Assembly (NCBI GenBank): GCA_021782815.1
Contig: JAJXUO010000013.1
Coordinates: forward strand, 1-62,286
Source of the DNA: Pseudomonadota bacterium
GTDB taxonomy: Bacteria; Pseudomonadota; Alphaproteobacteria; Rhodospirillales; Magnetospirillaceae
Direction of reading: 5' to 3'
DNA length: 62,286 nt
Within the stretch, counting starts at the first letter, position 1. The number at the start of each line of letters is the position of its first letter. A program made the translations under genes and the position numbers. The notes beneath the pieces are model-generated. The model ran no database searches. It worked only from the letters and a program-made list of their open reading frames with translations, and was not told where the DNA came from. Of the stretch, positions 1 to 8,691 are shown in pieces.

Positions 1-127
1 GCGACGCGCGCCTGATGGCGCGGTGAGGCAAAGCGCGCCATCAGGCACGACGCCAAGGGTTTCGGAGAAACCCGCCCGGCGCATGAGGGTGCAGTGATCG
101 GTTCCGATCACTGCAATTTGGTATAAG
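1..127 (+). repeat. Multi-hairpin intergenic repeat, family 1, copy A (cut by the window edge)
   Basis: This stretch holds three successive hairpins: a 12-bp stem CCTGATGGCGCG/CGCGCCATCAGG, a GGGTTTC-GGA-GAAACCC hairpin, and a GCAGTGATCGG/CCGATCACTGC stem. The same ordered hairpins recur at 13420-13521 and 25438-25617 (inverted) and at 39399-39696 (two copies, same orientation). The left end is missing because the window starts here. It fits a REP/BIME-like or MITE-like element; no coding signal is seen. Confidence 0.8.
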
Positions 128-169
128 CGGTGCGGCCGCATAAAAACGCATAACGAGAGGGGTGCGCAC

Positions 170-1261
170 GTGATCGATGTCTTCACCTACCGCCAGACGG
201 AATCTCTGGCGCGCCAAAGCGGTCTGTCTTGGCGCGCCATGCAGGCACAGTTGCCGCATGTGTTCAATAGTTCCGGTTTTCCGGTGAAGATCGAGGCCAT
301 CGGCGATCTGAAAATGATCGTCGATACCATGCAGGAAAATCGTTTCGAGCCCTATATGCGCGAGTTGGGAGGCCTCTCGGACGACGAGATGGTATTGTTC
401 GTGGCGGCGCTGGCCGACTATATGCGCTGGTATACGGGGCTTTTTGGCGGTGGCGTTCTCACTGTTCCTCTTTCCACCATGCTGGCGCACTACGCGCTGT
501 ACCGCAAAATAGCCCGCTTCGGCCAGATGAGCCGCATTCTGGAGGTGGGGCCGGGCTGTGGCTATCTTAGTTTCTATCTGCAAAAGGATGCGCGTGTGAC
601 GTCCTATTGCCAGGTGGAGGTAACGGAAAGTTTTTATCTGCTGCAAAGCCTGCTGAACCACAACCTTTACGGTGAAAGCTTTGTGGATCACGCAAAAACC
701 GGGCTGGAGCTGAAAAATATCGAAATTTTGACGCCGTCGCTGCTTTCTGGTCTTTATGACAGTGAGCAATCTGCCGTTCTGGACTACCGGCCGGCGGTTC
801 GGTGTGAGCATTTTCCCTGGTGGCGTCTGGGGGATCTGCTGGAGCGGCAGTTCGATGTCATTACCTCCAACGCCAATTTTAATGAAATGTCGGAACCGGC
901 CTTTATCACCTACGCCACACTGTTCAGCCAAATTCTGGCGCCCGGCGGGATGATTCTGGCCCAGTGCCTGGGTGGTGGGCCGTTGCCGGTGGAGCGAATC
1001 GTGCGGGTCTTCGAGTCCTTAGGGTTCGCCGTGGCCATGCTGACGGATGTGGTGGCCGGGAATCGTCTGACCGTGAAGAACGCTGTGTTGATCAAAGACG
1101 GGCATCCCAGTTATACGGCCCAGCCCCGGCCCTTGCAGCAACTGCCGCAGATGTCCAGCGAGTACTGGCTTTACAATATGTTCGATTCCTCCCAAAGCGG
1201 TACCATGCGCAGCCGGGAGGAGGTGCTGACGGCCTTGCGGCAGACCCTGGGCGGCGGCTAA
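170..1261 (+). CDS. Putative SAM-dependent methyltransferase
   Basis: A 363-residue protein with GTG start, preceded by a GAGAGGGG ribosome-binding site. The middle contains ILEVGPGCGYLSFYL, a good class I methyltransferase motif I for S-adenosylmethionine binding, followed at the expected distance by an acidic strand end. The 140 residues before it match nothing I recognise. It stands alone on the plus strand, convergent with the sugar cluster (12 bp between the stop codons), so a role in surface-sugar methylation is inferred from position only. The substrate is unknown. Confidence 0.65.
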   Translation: MIDVFTYRQTESLARQSGLSWRAMQAQLPHVFNSSGFPVKIEAIGDLKMIVDTMQENRFEPYMRELGGLSDDEMVLFVAALADYMRWYTGLFGGGVLTVPLSTMLAHYALYRKIARFGQMSRILEVGPGCGYLSFYLQKDARVTSYCQVEVTESFYLLQSLLNHNLYGESFVDHAKTGLELKNIEILTPSLLSGLYDSEQSAVLDYRPAVRCEHFPWWRLGDLLERQFDVITSNANFNEMSEPAFITYATLFSQILAPGGMILAQCLGGGPLPVERIVRVFESLGFAVAMLTDVVAGNRLTVKNAVLIKDGHPSYTAQPRPLQQLPQMSSEYWLYNMFDSSQSGTMRSREEVLTALRQTLGGG

Positions 1262-1272
1262 GCGCCGCCCCC

Positions 1273-1935
1273 TCACTCGAAATAAATGAAGCCGTAATCG
1301 CCGCCATAGCCCCACTGCCGGTACAGCCAGCGCCAGGCCTCGGGGCTGTGGAAGCTCATGCAGGTCAGTTGCCAATAGAGCAGGTTGGCTTTTTCCCGTT
1401 CGTTGCGGAAGGATTCCACGCACAGCCATTTATGGCGGCGGCCCACCCGTTCCACCTCGCGCACCGCCTGCTCCAGCTCGAAAATCTCCAGATTGTGGAA
1501 GACGTTCAGCGATAGCACCAGATCGAAGCTCTGATCGGCGAAGGGCAGGCGCTGGGCTGGGCCGGTCCGCAGGAAGGGGCGCATCTCCTCCTTGGCGTGG
1601 GCAAGGGCATACGCGGAAACATCGATCCCCGCCACCTCCAGGCCGGGCACCGCCTGGCTCAGTTCGTAGAGCAGGAAGGCCTTGCCGCAGCCCACATCCA
1701 GCACGCGGTCGCCCGCCTTCAGGCCGTAATGGCGGGCGATGTCCTCGGCGATGGGGCGCCAGCGGCCGTCGTAGCGGTAGCCGCCATAGCCGTAGCGGCG
1801 GTCGCCGTCCCAATAGTCGGCGCCCCACTGGCGGGCCACGGCGGCGCAGTCGGCCTTGTCGTCTTCCACCACCCGGGCCACGTAATCGCGCCGGGTGGCC
1901 TTCTGGTATTTTTCCAGGAAATTGATCTCGCGCAT
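1273..1935 (-). CDS. Class I SAM-dependent methyltransferase, end of the sugar operon
   Basis: A protein of about 220 residues with motif I VLDVGCGKAFLLYEL and downstream DLVLSLNVFHN (motif IV region), typical of Methyltransf_11/25 small-molecule methyltransferases. Start choice is uncertain. The ATG at 1935 begins MREINFLEKY; a GTG at 1947 would overlap the stop of the upstream radical SAM gene as GTGA, the pattern seen elsewhere in this operon. It is the last gene of the minus-strand cluster and probably methylates a sugar intermediate. Confidence 0.75.
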   Translation of the reverse strand: MREINFLEKYQKATRRDYVARVVEDDKADCAAVARQWGADYWDGDRRYGYGGYRYDGRWRPIAEDIARHYGLKAGDRVLDVGCGKAFLLYELSQAVPGLEVAGIDVSAYALAHAKEEMRPFLRTGPAQRLPFADQSFDLVLSLNVFHNLEIFELEQAVREVERVGRRHKWLCVESFRNEREKANLLYWQLTCMSFHSPEAWRWLYRQWGYGGDYGFIYFE

Positions 1936-1943
1936 CAGGGGGC

Positions 1944-3011
1944 TCACACGAAGCAGGCGTGGTCGGGGTCCAGGGCCAGCACCTCGTTCAAGGCCAGGTT
2001 CTTGCCGTGGGTCACGCAATGATGGCCGCACACCCGCGAGGGGTCGAGGCCGAAAAGGCGGGCGCGGTTTTCCTCCGAGAACCAGAAGTCGCGGAACCGG
2101 CGGTGGCGGATGTCGCCCAGTCGGCCATCGGCGGTATAGGCCTTGTCCTGGCAGCTGTAGACGGCGCAATCGGCGCCGATCACCGTGAGGAATTGCAGGA
2201 ACGGGCAGGTGGTGTAGGACTTGGCGAACAGCTCGTCCAGCTCGTGGTAATGATCGATCACCGCGAAACCGTCATCGGCCAGTTCGGCCCGGGCGCGGCG
2301 GATCTGTTCGCCCACCTGGGGCATGATCTCGCGGTGGTAGAGATTGTTGGCGTGCAGATCGTTGGCCACCACCGCGCCCGACAGCTTGACATGGTTGACC
2401 CCCGCCTCCTTCAGCAGGGCGCAGGCCTCGTAGACATGGTCGCAATTGTCGCGGCCGATGATGAAGCTCACCCCCAGCACGCAACGGCTTTTGCGGGCGG
2501 CGAAGGCGCGCATATTGTCCAGAAGGCGGCTGAACTGGCCGTGGGCGATGCCGCGCGCCTTGGCGTAGCTGGCGTCGTCCCAGCTGTCGAGGGACACGCG
2601 AATCCAGGTGCCCCAGCGGGCGAAGGCCTCGGCCATGTCGCCGCGGAGGTTGGAGCCGTTGGTCAGCGAGGCCACGCGCAGGCCCGCCTGGCCCAGCCGC
2701 TCCACCACGCGGGGCAGGGGCTTGTAGAGCAGGGGCTCGCCGCCGCCCGAGAAGGTGACGGCCTCCACCTTCATGGCGATGAGATCGTCGGCGATCTCGA
2801 AGATCTTCTCTTCCGGAAGGGCGTCGCCCAGGTCCATGTCCTGGCCCAGTTGCAGATCGTCGGCGCGGTAAGCGCAGTACCAGCAGGCATGGTTGCAGCG
2901 GTTGATGGGTTTGATGCGCACATGCACCGGCGCCACCACCCGGCCCTGGCGCAGGGCCTCGATATGGTCGGCGTAGCGCAGAAACTTGAGATTGCTGTAG
3001 AGCGTCGACAT
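1944..3011 (-). CDS. Radical SAM protein with C-terminal cysteine cluster (SPASM/twitch-like)
   Basis: A 355-residue protein. The CxxxCxxC motif (Cys39, Cys43, Cys46) for the SAM-binding [4Fe-4S] cluster is intact, and FSGGGEPLL follows as the glycine-rich SAM motif. The C-terminal third has further cysteines (TCPF, CAVYSC, CGHHC) suggesting an auxiliary cluster as in SPASM or twitch proteins. Such enzymes modify peptides or act as sugar and aminoglycoside dehydrogenases or epimerases. Inside a carbohydrate operon a radical sugar modification is the most likely role, but this is inference. The start lies 3 bp after the stop of the upstream gene. Confidence 0.8.
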   Translation of the reverse strand: MSTLYSNLKFLRYADHIEALRQGRVVAPVHVRIKPINRCNHACWYCAYRADDLQLGQDMDLGDALPEEKIFEIADDLIAMKVEAVTFSGGGEPLLYKPLPRVVERLGQAGLRVASLTNGSNLRGDMAEAFARWGTWIRVSLDSWDDASYAKARGIAHGQFSRLLDNMRAFAARKSRCVLGVSFIIGRDNCDHVYEACALLKEAGVNHVKLSGAVVANDLHANNLYHREIMPQVGEQIRRARAELADDGFAVIDHYHELDELFAKSYTTCPFLQFLTVIGADCAVYSCQDKAYTADGRLGDIRHRRFRDFWFSEENRARLFGLDPSRVCGHHCVTHGKNLALNEVLALDPDHACFV

Positions 3012-3014
3012 GGC

Positions 3015-3413
3015 TCAGCTCTCCTGTTCGGTTCGCGCCAGAAAACGGCGCACAAGCCATAGATCCTCCACCCGGCGGACATCGTCGGCGCTGTGCACGG
3101 CGAAATCCTCCACCGCGCCGTGCAGCCCGGCTCCGGCCGCCAGAACCCGCCGATAAACGGCCTGACGCGCCGCGTCGCGCTCGGGCAGCTGGAACAGGCT
3201 GTAAAGCACGATGCCGTCCAGCCGGGGCAGCTCCTCCAGTACCCCTTCCAGCATCATCCAGCAGCCGGGCATGGCGTATTCGGTGGCGCTGAGCCGGTAG
3301 GCGAGGCCCCGGCGGGCGCAATAATCGCGGATCACCAGATTTTGCACATGCTGGGGCACCCGTTCCCCGAAAAACGGCCGGCTGAAGATATAACCGCGGC
3401 AGCCTTCAGTCAT
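3015..3413 (-). CDS. Sporadic carbohydrate cluster protein, LIC12192-like
   Basis: A 132-residue protein beginning MTEGCRGYIFSRPFFGERVP. Length, the N-terminal GYIFSRPF..G..VPQHVQN pattern and its place beside a 2OG-Fe(II) oxygenase match what I recall of the LIC12192 family, a marker of sporadically distributed surface-carbohydrate clusters. Biochemical function is unknown. It contains LDGIVLYSLFQLP, which resembles the serine-recombinase-like fold core of that family. Its ATG overlaps the end of the oxygenase gene by 8 nt, so translation is probably coupled. Confidence 0.6.
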   Translation of the reverse strand: MTEGCRGYIFSRPFFGERVPQHVQNLVIRDYCARRGLAYRLSATEYAMPGCWMMLEGVLEELPRLDGIVLYSLFQLPERDAARQAVYRRVLAAGAGLHGAVEDFAVHSADDVRRVEDLWLVRRFLARTEQES

Positions 3414-4233
3414 GGAAACCTCCCGGCAGGCGGGCGCGCATGCCCAGGCGGGTGGCCGGGCGGATCACCAGGGGCTCGAAAAACTCTCCCAGCCGCTTGT
3501 CGGCATAGGGCGACAGCAGCGACTTGAAGCGGCAGTTCATCGACCAGCGGCTGGCGCTTTCGCTATTGACGCGGTTGCCATGCAGCAGATTTTGCGAAAA
3601 CAGCAGCACCGAGCCATAAGGCACGGACAGGAACCGCACATCGGCGGCGATGGCCTGGAACAGCGCTTCGCCGCTTTGCCCGGCGAAGCGGGCGAAATCG
3701 GCCTCCAGGGCCTCGTGGGCGGCGGGGGGCAGCAGATACATGGATTTGCTGGCGAAGCAATCCACCAGCGGCACCCACAGCACCACCTCGAACGGCGAAT
3801 CCCCCGACCACAGATCGGCATGGGCGGGCAGCAGCGAGGAGTCGTCGCCCGGCAATTGGATGCTGAGATTGAGGCGGCGCTGCATGGCCAGTTCGTTGCC
3901 GGCCACCGTCTCCAGAGCGGCGCGGCCCAGGGCGTGATACAGCGGCCGGGCCTCGGGCCAGGCGTTCAGGCCCTGGATCACCGCCAGACGCAAGGGATTG
4001 AGGGCGGCGGGGGACACGGCGTGGTGGATGGTGTCGAGAAAGGCGGTGGCGTCGTCGGGAGCCGGCAGGCCGAGATGGGCGGCGGCCAGGGCGGCGGCGC
4101 GCCGTTGCAGGGCGTCGAGGGCGGCGCGGTCGGCGGCGGGCACGATGACATGTCCCTCGGCCATGAAGCGGCGGCAGAGATCGGCCTCCGCCGCCGGCAG
4201 GCCGGACCAGGCGTCGGGCGCGCCGGTGTTCAC
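3406..4233 (-). CDS. 2-oxoglutarate/Fe(II)-dependent oxygenase (PhyH-like), carbohydrate cluster type
   Basis: A protein of about 275 residues. The GTG start at 4233 overlaps the stop of the transketolase C-subunit gene as GTGA. The facial triad is visible: His138-x-Asp140 in LPAHADLW and His218 in LLHGN, with Arg229 in SRWSMN positioned to bind 2-oxoglutarate. It should hydroxylate or oxidise a sugar intermediate in the cytoplasm. A 2OG oxygenase next to an LIC12192-like gene is a known pairing in sporadic carbohydrate clusters, which raises confidence. The substrate is unknown. Confidence 0.78.
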   Translation of the reverse strand: MNTGAPDAWSGLPAAEADLCRRFMAEGHVIVPAADRAALDALQRRAAALAAAHLGLPAPDDATAFLDTIHHAVSPAALNPLRLAVIQGLNAWPEARPLYHALGRAALETVAGNELAMQRRLNLSIQLPGDDSSLLPAHADLWSGDSPFEVVLWVPLVDCFASKSMYLLPPAAHEALEADFARFAGQSGEALFQAIAADVRFLSVPYGSVLLFSQNLLHGNRVNSESASRWSMNCRFKSLLSPYADKRLGEFFEPLVIRPATRLGMRARLPGGFHD

Positions 4234-5162
4234 GGCAACCCCGGCAGGGTGGCCCGCACCCGCTCGGCGATCTGCGCCGCCTTCAGACCGAAGGTCTGGA
4301 ACATGCTGTCCTGCGAGCCGTATTCCTTGGGGAAGGCGTCGGGCAGGCCCAGGCGCAGCAGCGGCGGGATGGGGCGGGTGGGATCGTCGGCCAGGCATTC
4401 CAGCACGGCGCTGCCCAGGCCGCCGTTGCGCAGGTGCTCCTCCAGGGTGACCACCAGCCGGGCCGGGGCGGCGGCGGCGCGCACCATGGCCTCGTCCAGC
4501 GGTTTCACGGTATGGGCGTGCAGGATGCCGCAGGCCACGCCCTGGGCCGCCAGCAGATCGGCGGCCTCCAGGGCCTGGGCCAGCATCACCCCGGTGGTGA
4601 TCATCTGCACGGCGGCGGGCGGGCGCACGGGTATGGCCTTGCCGATGGCGAAGCCGCGGGCCGCGTCGGAAACCTCCTTGTCGCCGCCCTTGGCCAGGCG
4701 GATGTAAAGCGGGCCGGGCCAGTCCAGGCTTTCGGCCATCAGGCGGCGCATTTCGGCGGCGTCGCTCACCGCCACCACCGTCATGTTGGGCAGGGCCCGC
4801 ATCACCGCCAGATCCTCGATGGCGAGATGGGTGGCGCCCAGCGGGGCATAGACCACGCCGCCGCCGCTGGCGATCAGGCGCACCGGCAAATTATGCAGGC
4901 AGAGATCGACGGCGATCTGCTCCAGGGCGCGGCGGGTGAAGAAGGGGGCGATGGTATTGAGGTAGGGGATGAAGCCTTCCATGGCCAGACCGGCGGCCAT
5001 GCCGATGAAATTGGCCTCGTTGATGCCTTCCATGAAAAAGCGGTCGGGCCGGTCGCGGCGCAGGCCGTCCAGGGTGCCGGCCCCCAGGTCCGATCCCAGG
5101 AACACCACGCGCGGGTCGCGCCGGGCCAGGGTTTCGATCATCTCCAGCGCGGCTTTACGCAT
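4230..5162 (-). CDS. Transketolase-like protein, C-terminal (pyrimidine-binding) subunit
   Basis: A 310-residue protein carrying the pyrimidine-binding and C-terminal domains of a transketolase. FMEGINEANFIGMAAGLA contains the glutamate that activates thiamine diphosphate. The ATG at 5162 overlaps the stop of the N-subunit gene by 8 nt; a longer reading frame upstream is rejected because it lies within that gene. With the N-subunit it should form a split transketolase, probably dedicated to the sugar operon and not to central metabolism. The ketol donor and acceptor cannot be read from sequence. Confidence 0.85.
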   Translation of the reverse strand: MRKAALEMIETLARRDPRVVFLGSDLGAGTLDGLRRDRPDRFFMEGINEANFIGMAAGLAMEGFIPYLNTIAPFFTRRALEQIAVDLCLHNLPVRLIASGGGVVYAPLGATHLAIEDLAVMRALPNMTVVAVSDAAEMRRLMAESLDWPGPLYIRLAKGGDKEVSDAARGFAIGKAIPVRPPAAVQMITTGVMLAQALEAADLLAAQGVACGILHAHTVKPLDEAMVRAAAAPARLVVTLEEHLRNGGLGSAVLECLADDPTRPIPPLLRLGLPDAFPKEYGSQDSMFQTFGLKAAQIAERVRATLPGLP

Positions 5163-6009
5163 GGTCGCGGCCTCCCAGGGCATCGTACATGGCCTCGATC
5201 TCGGCGGCCGACAGTTTGGATTTGTGGTGCCAGTCGGCCCGGCCCTCGGCGAAGGGCAGGCCCTTGCCCTTGATGGTGTGGCAGATGACGGCGGTGGGCC
5301 GCCCCTCTGCCAGCGGCAGGGCGGTGAGGAGGGCGCGCAGGGCGGCGACATCGTGGCCGTTGACCTCGGCCACGGCGAAATTGAAGGCCCGCCATTTGTC
5401 GGCGAAGGGCTCCATGTCCTGCACTTCGGCGGTGGGGCCGTAGGATTGCAGCTTGTTGTAATCCACCAGCGCCACCAGATTGGACAGCCGGTGCTTGCCC
5501 GCCGCCATGGCCGCTTCCCACACCGAGCCCTCGTTGGTTTCGCCGTCGCCCATCACCACGAACACCCGCTGCGCCTGGCCGCGCAGGCGGGCGGCCAGCG
5601 CCATGCCGACGCCGATGGGCAGGCCGTGCCCCAGGGCGCCGGTGGAGGCCTCGACCCCGGGGATCTTGTTGGCGTCGGGGTGGCCGCCCAGAATGGCGTG
5701 CTGGCGGCAGAAGTCGCGCAGGGCGGCGCGGGGAATGAAACCCTTGTCGGCCAGCAGCACATATTGGGCGATGCAGCCGTGCCCTTTCGACAGAATGAAG
5801 CGGTCGCGGTCCGGCCAGGCGGGCTCTTCCGGGCGGAAGCGCATCACGTCGTCGTAGAGCACCCGCAGGATTTCCATCAAGGACAGGGTGGAACCGATAT
5901 GGCCGCGCCCGCCGCCTTCCAGGGTTTCCACAGCCAGACGCCGCAGGAAGCGCGCGCGCGCGTCCAGCGGGATGGCCTGGGCGGCGTTATGGAAGGGAGG
6001 GTGGCTCAT
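5155..6009 (-). CDS. Transketolase-like protein, N-terminal (TPP-binding) subunit
   Basis: A 284-residue protein with the diphosphate- and Mg-binding motif GDGETNEGSVWEA and the SKGHG motif of transketolases. The ATG at 6009 overlaps the stop of the upstream kinase-like gene as ATGA. Split transketolases are common in archaea and in some bacterial secondary-sugar clusters; here both halves sit among sugar-modifying genes. It transfers a two-carbon ketol unit together with the C-subunit encoded immediately downstream. Confidence 0.87.
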   Translation of the reverse strand: MSHPPFHNAAQAIPLDARARFLRRLAVETLEGGGRGHIGSTLSLMEILRVLYDDVMRFRPEEPAWPDRDRFILSKGHGCIAQYVLLADKGFIPRAALRDFCRQHAILGGHPDANKIPGVEASTGALGHGLPIGVGMALAARLRGQAQRVFVVMGDGETNEGSVWEAAMAAGKHRLSNLVALVDYNKLQSYGPTAEVQDMEPFADKWRAFNFAVAEVNGHDVAALRALLTALPLAEGRPTAVICHTIKGKGLPFAEGRADWHHKSKLSAAEIEAMYDALGGRDHA

Positions 6010-7052
6010 GTCGGTGGGTCCATCAGCAAAGAGGGCAGGCGGTTCAGCAGGGCGCGGGCCTTGGCCGCCTGGCGGTCGAGAACGGCGCCGCGTTCGGCGG
6101 CCTGGCCGGCAAAGGCCCGGCCTTGCCAGCGTTCGGGCAGAAATTCGTTCAGCACGATCAGGCACCAGCGCAGGGTATAGAGCGGCAGGCTGATCCGCAA
6201 GCGCCGCTCCAGGGCGGGATCGGCGGCGTAATGGCGGGCGGCCGGGGCCAGGAAGCGACCGGCCTGGGCCGGGGTCAGGTCCATGCCCGGATGCAGGATG
6301 AAATCGGCCAGCAGCTTTACCGGATCGTCCCAGCCGAAATATTCGAAATCGAGGAAGGTCAGGCCGCCGTCGGGGCGGCGCAGGGCGTTGTGAAAGCCGA
6401 AATCCGAGGGGCTCAGAGTCCGCCGGGCGGCGGGCAGATCTTGCGCCGGATCAAGGTCCAGGGCGGCGGCTTCGGCGGTCAGCCAGGCCCCCACCCGGTG
6501 GCGCCAGGGGCGGATCTCTCCGGCCAGCAGGGCGGCAAGGTCGGGCTGGGCGCTGGCGGCCCCCTCCAGGCGCTCCAGGCGGTGGTCCACCTGTTCCAGC
6601 ACGGTGGCAGGGGCCAGGCAGGCCTCGCTGGCCAGGGGCAGCCGGGCGGCGGCGGGGTGGCGGGCCAGGGTGTGCAGACGTCCGGCAAAGGCGGCGGCGG
6701 CGGCCAGATCGGCCTCGTCCGCCACGCCCACCGGTGTTCCCTCGATCCAGGAGAGGAGGGCGAAGCCGGTGGCGGCGTCGCGGGCCAGCGGCCGCGGCAC
6801 CGCGGCCTCGCCGGCCTCGGCGAGGAAGGTCAGGGCCCGCCATTCGGTGTCCAGGCGGTCGCGCCGATCATGGGTGAAACGGGGATAGTGCTTGAGGGCG
6901 TAGACCGCGCCGCTGGCTCCCTCCACCCGGTAAAGGCGGCTGTTGCCGCCGCGGCCGCCGGGGTGGAGCGCAACCACCGTTTCCGGGCACAGCCGAGCGG
7001 CGGCGGCCCGCGCGGCGGGATCGGGTTCAGCGGGCGGGGAGGAGGGCGTCAT
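6006..7052 (-). CDS. Small-molecule kinase of the APH/choline kinase family
   Basis: A 348-residue protein with the aminoglycoside-phosphotransferase fold. An N-terminal lysine in YALKHYP probably binds ATP. The catalytic-loop equivalent is SPSDFGFHNAL, in which the usual HxDxxxxN carries Ser/Ser-Asp at the histidine side, and LDFEYFGWDDP holds the metal-binding aspartate. In this operon it probably phosphorylates a sugar or amino-alcohol. Its start overlaps the HAD gene upstream by 26 nt. Drug resistance is unlikely from context. Confidence 0.7.
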   Translation of the reverse strand: MTPSSPPAEPDPAARAAAARLCPETVVALHPGGRGGNSRLYRVEGASGAVYALKHYPRFTHDRRDRLDTEWRALTFLAEAGEAAVPRPLARDAATGFALLSWIEGTPVGVADEADLAAAAAFAGRLHTLARHPAAARLPLASEACLAPATVLEQVDHRLERLEGAASAQPDLAALLAGEIRPWRHRVGAWLTAEAAALDLDPAQDLPAARRTLSPSDFGFHNALRRPDGGLTFLDFEYFGWDDPVKLLADFILHPGMDLTPAQAGRFLAPAARHYAADPALERRLRISLPLYTLRWCLIVLNEFLPERWQGRAFAGQAAERGAVLDRQAAKARALLNRLPSLLMDPPT

Positions 7053-7641
7053 GCAGGGCGCGCCAGTCGGCGTAAGGGGTGAAGGGACCGGGGGCGTGGT
7101 GCTGGCCCTGCGTCAGCAGCAGGGCTTGCACGCCGGCGGGGAAGGCGGGATCGCGGAATACCTCTTCCAGGTCGTCGATGAAATGGCTGCAGCCCAGGGC
7201 CTCGATGCGGCGGCATTTGTCGGCGCGGGTCGGCTCGAAAAAGACCTGGGCCGGGGTCAGGCCGATGGCGTCGGCGGCGAAGAAGCCTTGCGCCGTCATC
7301 CATGCCAGGCTGGCCTGATGCAGATCCACGCCGCCGGGGTCGGCGGCGGCATGGCGGGTCTTGTGGCTGACGATGAAAAAGGCGATGCCCCGGGCGCGGC
7401 AGGCGCGGAGAAAGGCAAGGGCGCCGGGCAGCGGTTCGGCCTCGGCCATGCGGGCGCCGTAGGCGGCGGCCTGCAGCCCCATCCATTGGCGTTCGCCGTC
7501 GGGCAGGCGGCGCACGGCGTCGCGCACCGCCTTCTTGCCGCCCGGGGCGGCGGGCGGCAGCAGGCCCCGTTCGCGGGCCAGGGCCAGGAACAGGGAATCG
7601 TACCCGGCCAGGGTATTGTCGAAGTCGATGCCGAGCCGCAT
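7027..7641 (-). CDS. HAD-superfamily phosphatase
   Basis: A 204-residue protein starting MRLGIDFDNTL. The DxDxT motif (Asp6, Asp8) gives the nucleophile and acid/base. FFIVSHKT supplies motif II and FIDDLEEVF the motif IV acidic pair, so it should be an active phosphatase. The ATG shares one base with the stop of the upstream epimerase (TGATG). In a heptose-like pathway a phosphatase of this type removes the 7-phosphate from a bisphosphorylated sugar (GmhB role); that assignment is inferred from the neighbours. Confidence 0.75.
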   Translation of the reverse strand: MRLGIDFDNTLAGYDSLFLALARERGLLPPAAPGGKKAVRDAVRRLPDGERQWMGLQAAAYGARMAEAEPLPGALAFLRACRARGIAFFIVSHKTRHAAADPGGVDLHQASLAWMTAQGFFAADAIGLTPAQVFFEPTRADKCRRIEALGCSHFIDDLEEVFRDPAFPAGVQALLLTQGQHHAPGPFTPYADWRALHDALLPAR

Positions 7642-8654
7642 CAGATCAGATGAATCTCCTGCATGCGCTTGATGTTGAAATACAGGGGATTGTTGAGGGG
7701 ATCGCTGAACATGCCGGCCTGGAAGGCCGCCACCAGATCCTCGACGGCGTTCTGGATGCTGCGCCGGGGGGCGAAGCCCTGCTCCTTCAGAATGCGTTCC
7801 GACGACACGTGATAGGAGCGCGGGTCGTTGGTGGGCACCACCTCCAGCCCCACTTCGCGGCCCAGGGCCCGGGCCACGGTGGCGCGGGTCATGGCCGCCA
7901 GCTCGTTCACCGAGTGGTTCTTTTCCCCCACATTGTAGATGCGGCCGTCGATGGCGGCATCCTCCCATTGCAGGGACTCCAGATAGAAGCGGCACATATC
8001 GTCGATATGGATGTTGGGGCGCAGCTGGTCGCCGCCCATCACCTTGACCTTGCCCACATTGACGGCGTGGTTGGTGAGGATGTTGACGATCACGTCCAGG
8101 CGCTGGCGCGGCGAATAGCCGCACACCGTGGCCGGGCGCACCGTCAGGGTGACGAAGCCGGGGGCGCGCTCCGCGTCGAGGATGCGCTCGCAGTCGGCCT
8201 TGAAGCGGGAATAGTCGGTCAGGGGATCCAGGGGCAGATCCTCGGTCACCTCCACCCCCTCCTTGATGCCGTAGACCGACGAGGACGAGGCATAGACGAA
8301 GCGTTTCACCCCGGCCGCCTTGGCGGCCCGCACCAGCGGCCGGAAGGCGTCGAGATTGATGGACTTGCCCAGCGTCGGATTGAGTTCGAACGAGGGATCG
8401 TTGGAGATGCAGGCCAGATGGATGACGGCGTCGCAGCCTTGCAGGGCCCGGGCCACGGTGGCGGCGTCGCGCAGGTCGCCCTTGATCTCGGTCAGGCGGG
8501 GATGATCCTTTACCGCCGCCAGCACCTCGTCGCCGTAGAGATAAAGATCGAGCACGGTCACCGCATGGCCTTCCGCCAGCAGTTTCGGCACCAGCACCGC
8601 GCCCACATAGCCGGCGCCGCCGGTCACCAGCACATGCCAGAGTTTCTTGCTCAT
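7641..8654 (-). CDS. NAD-dependent epimerase/dehydratase (extended SDR)
   Basis: A 337-residue extended short-chain dehydrogenase/reductase. The N-terminal VTGGAGYVG is the Rossmann NAD-binding motif; SSSSVYG and YSRFK give the Ser-Tyr-x3-Lys catalytic triad. The family acts on nucleotide-activated sugars as epimerase, dehydratase or reductase. It starts 37 bp after the stop of the upstream bifunctional gene. It is one of two SDR enzymes in the operon and differs from the other in its sugar-binding half, so the two probably act sequentially. Confidence 0.85.
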   Translation of the reverse strand: MSKKLWHVLVTGGAGYVGAVLVPKLLAEGHAVTVLDLYLYGDEVLAAVKDHPRLTEIKGDLRDAATVARALQGCDAVIHLACISNDPSFELNPTLGKSINLDAFRPLVRAAKAAGVKRFVYASSSSVYGIKEGVEVTEDLPLDPLTDYSRFKADCERILDAERAPGFVTLTVRPATVCGYSPRQRLDVIVNILTNHAVNVGKVKVMGGDQLRPNIHIDDMCRFYLESLQWEDAAIDGRIYNVGEKNHSVNELAAMTRATVARALGREVGLEVVPTNDPRSYHVSSERILKEQGFAPRRSIQNAVEDLVAAFQAGMFSDPLNNPLYFNIKRMQEIHLI

Positions 8655-8691
8655 GCCAGACCCTTTCCTGGAAATAATGGCTGTCCCGCGC

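Noticed and set aside
41-931. 296-residue minus-strand reading frame
   Set aside because: It is antisense to the methyltransferase gene at 170-1261 and runs through the hairpin repeat; the sequence is His/Gln/Arg-rich and matches no family.
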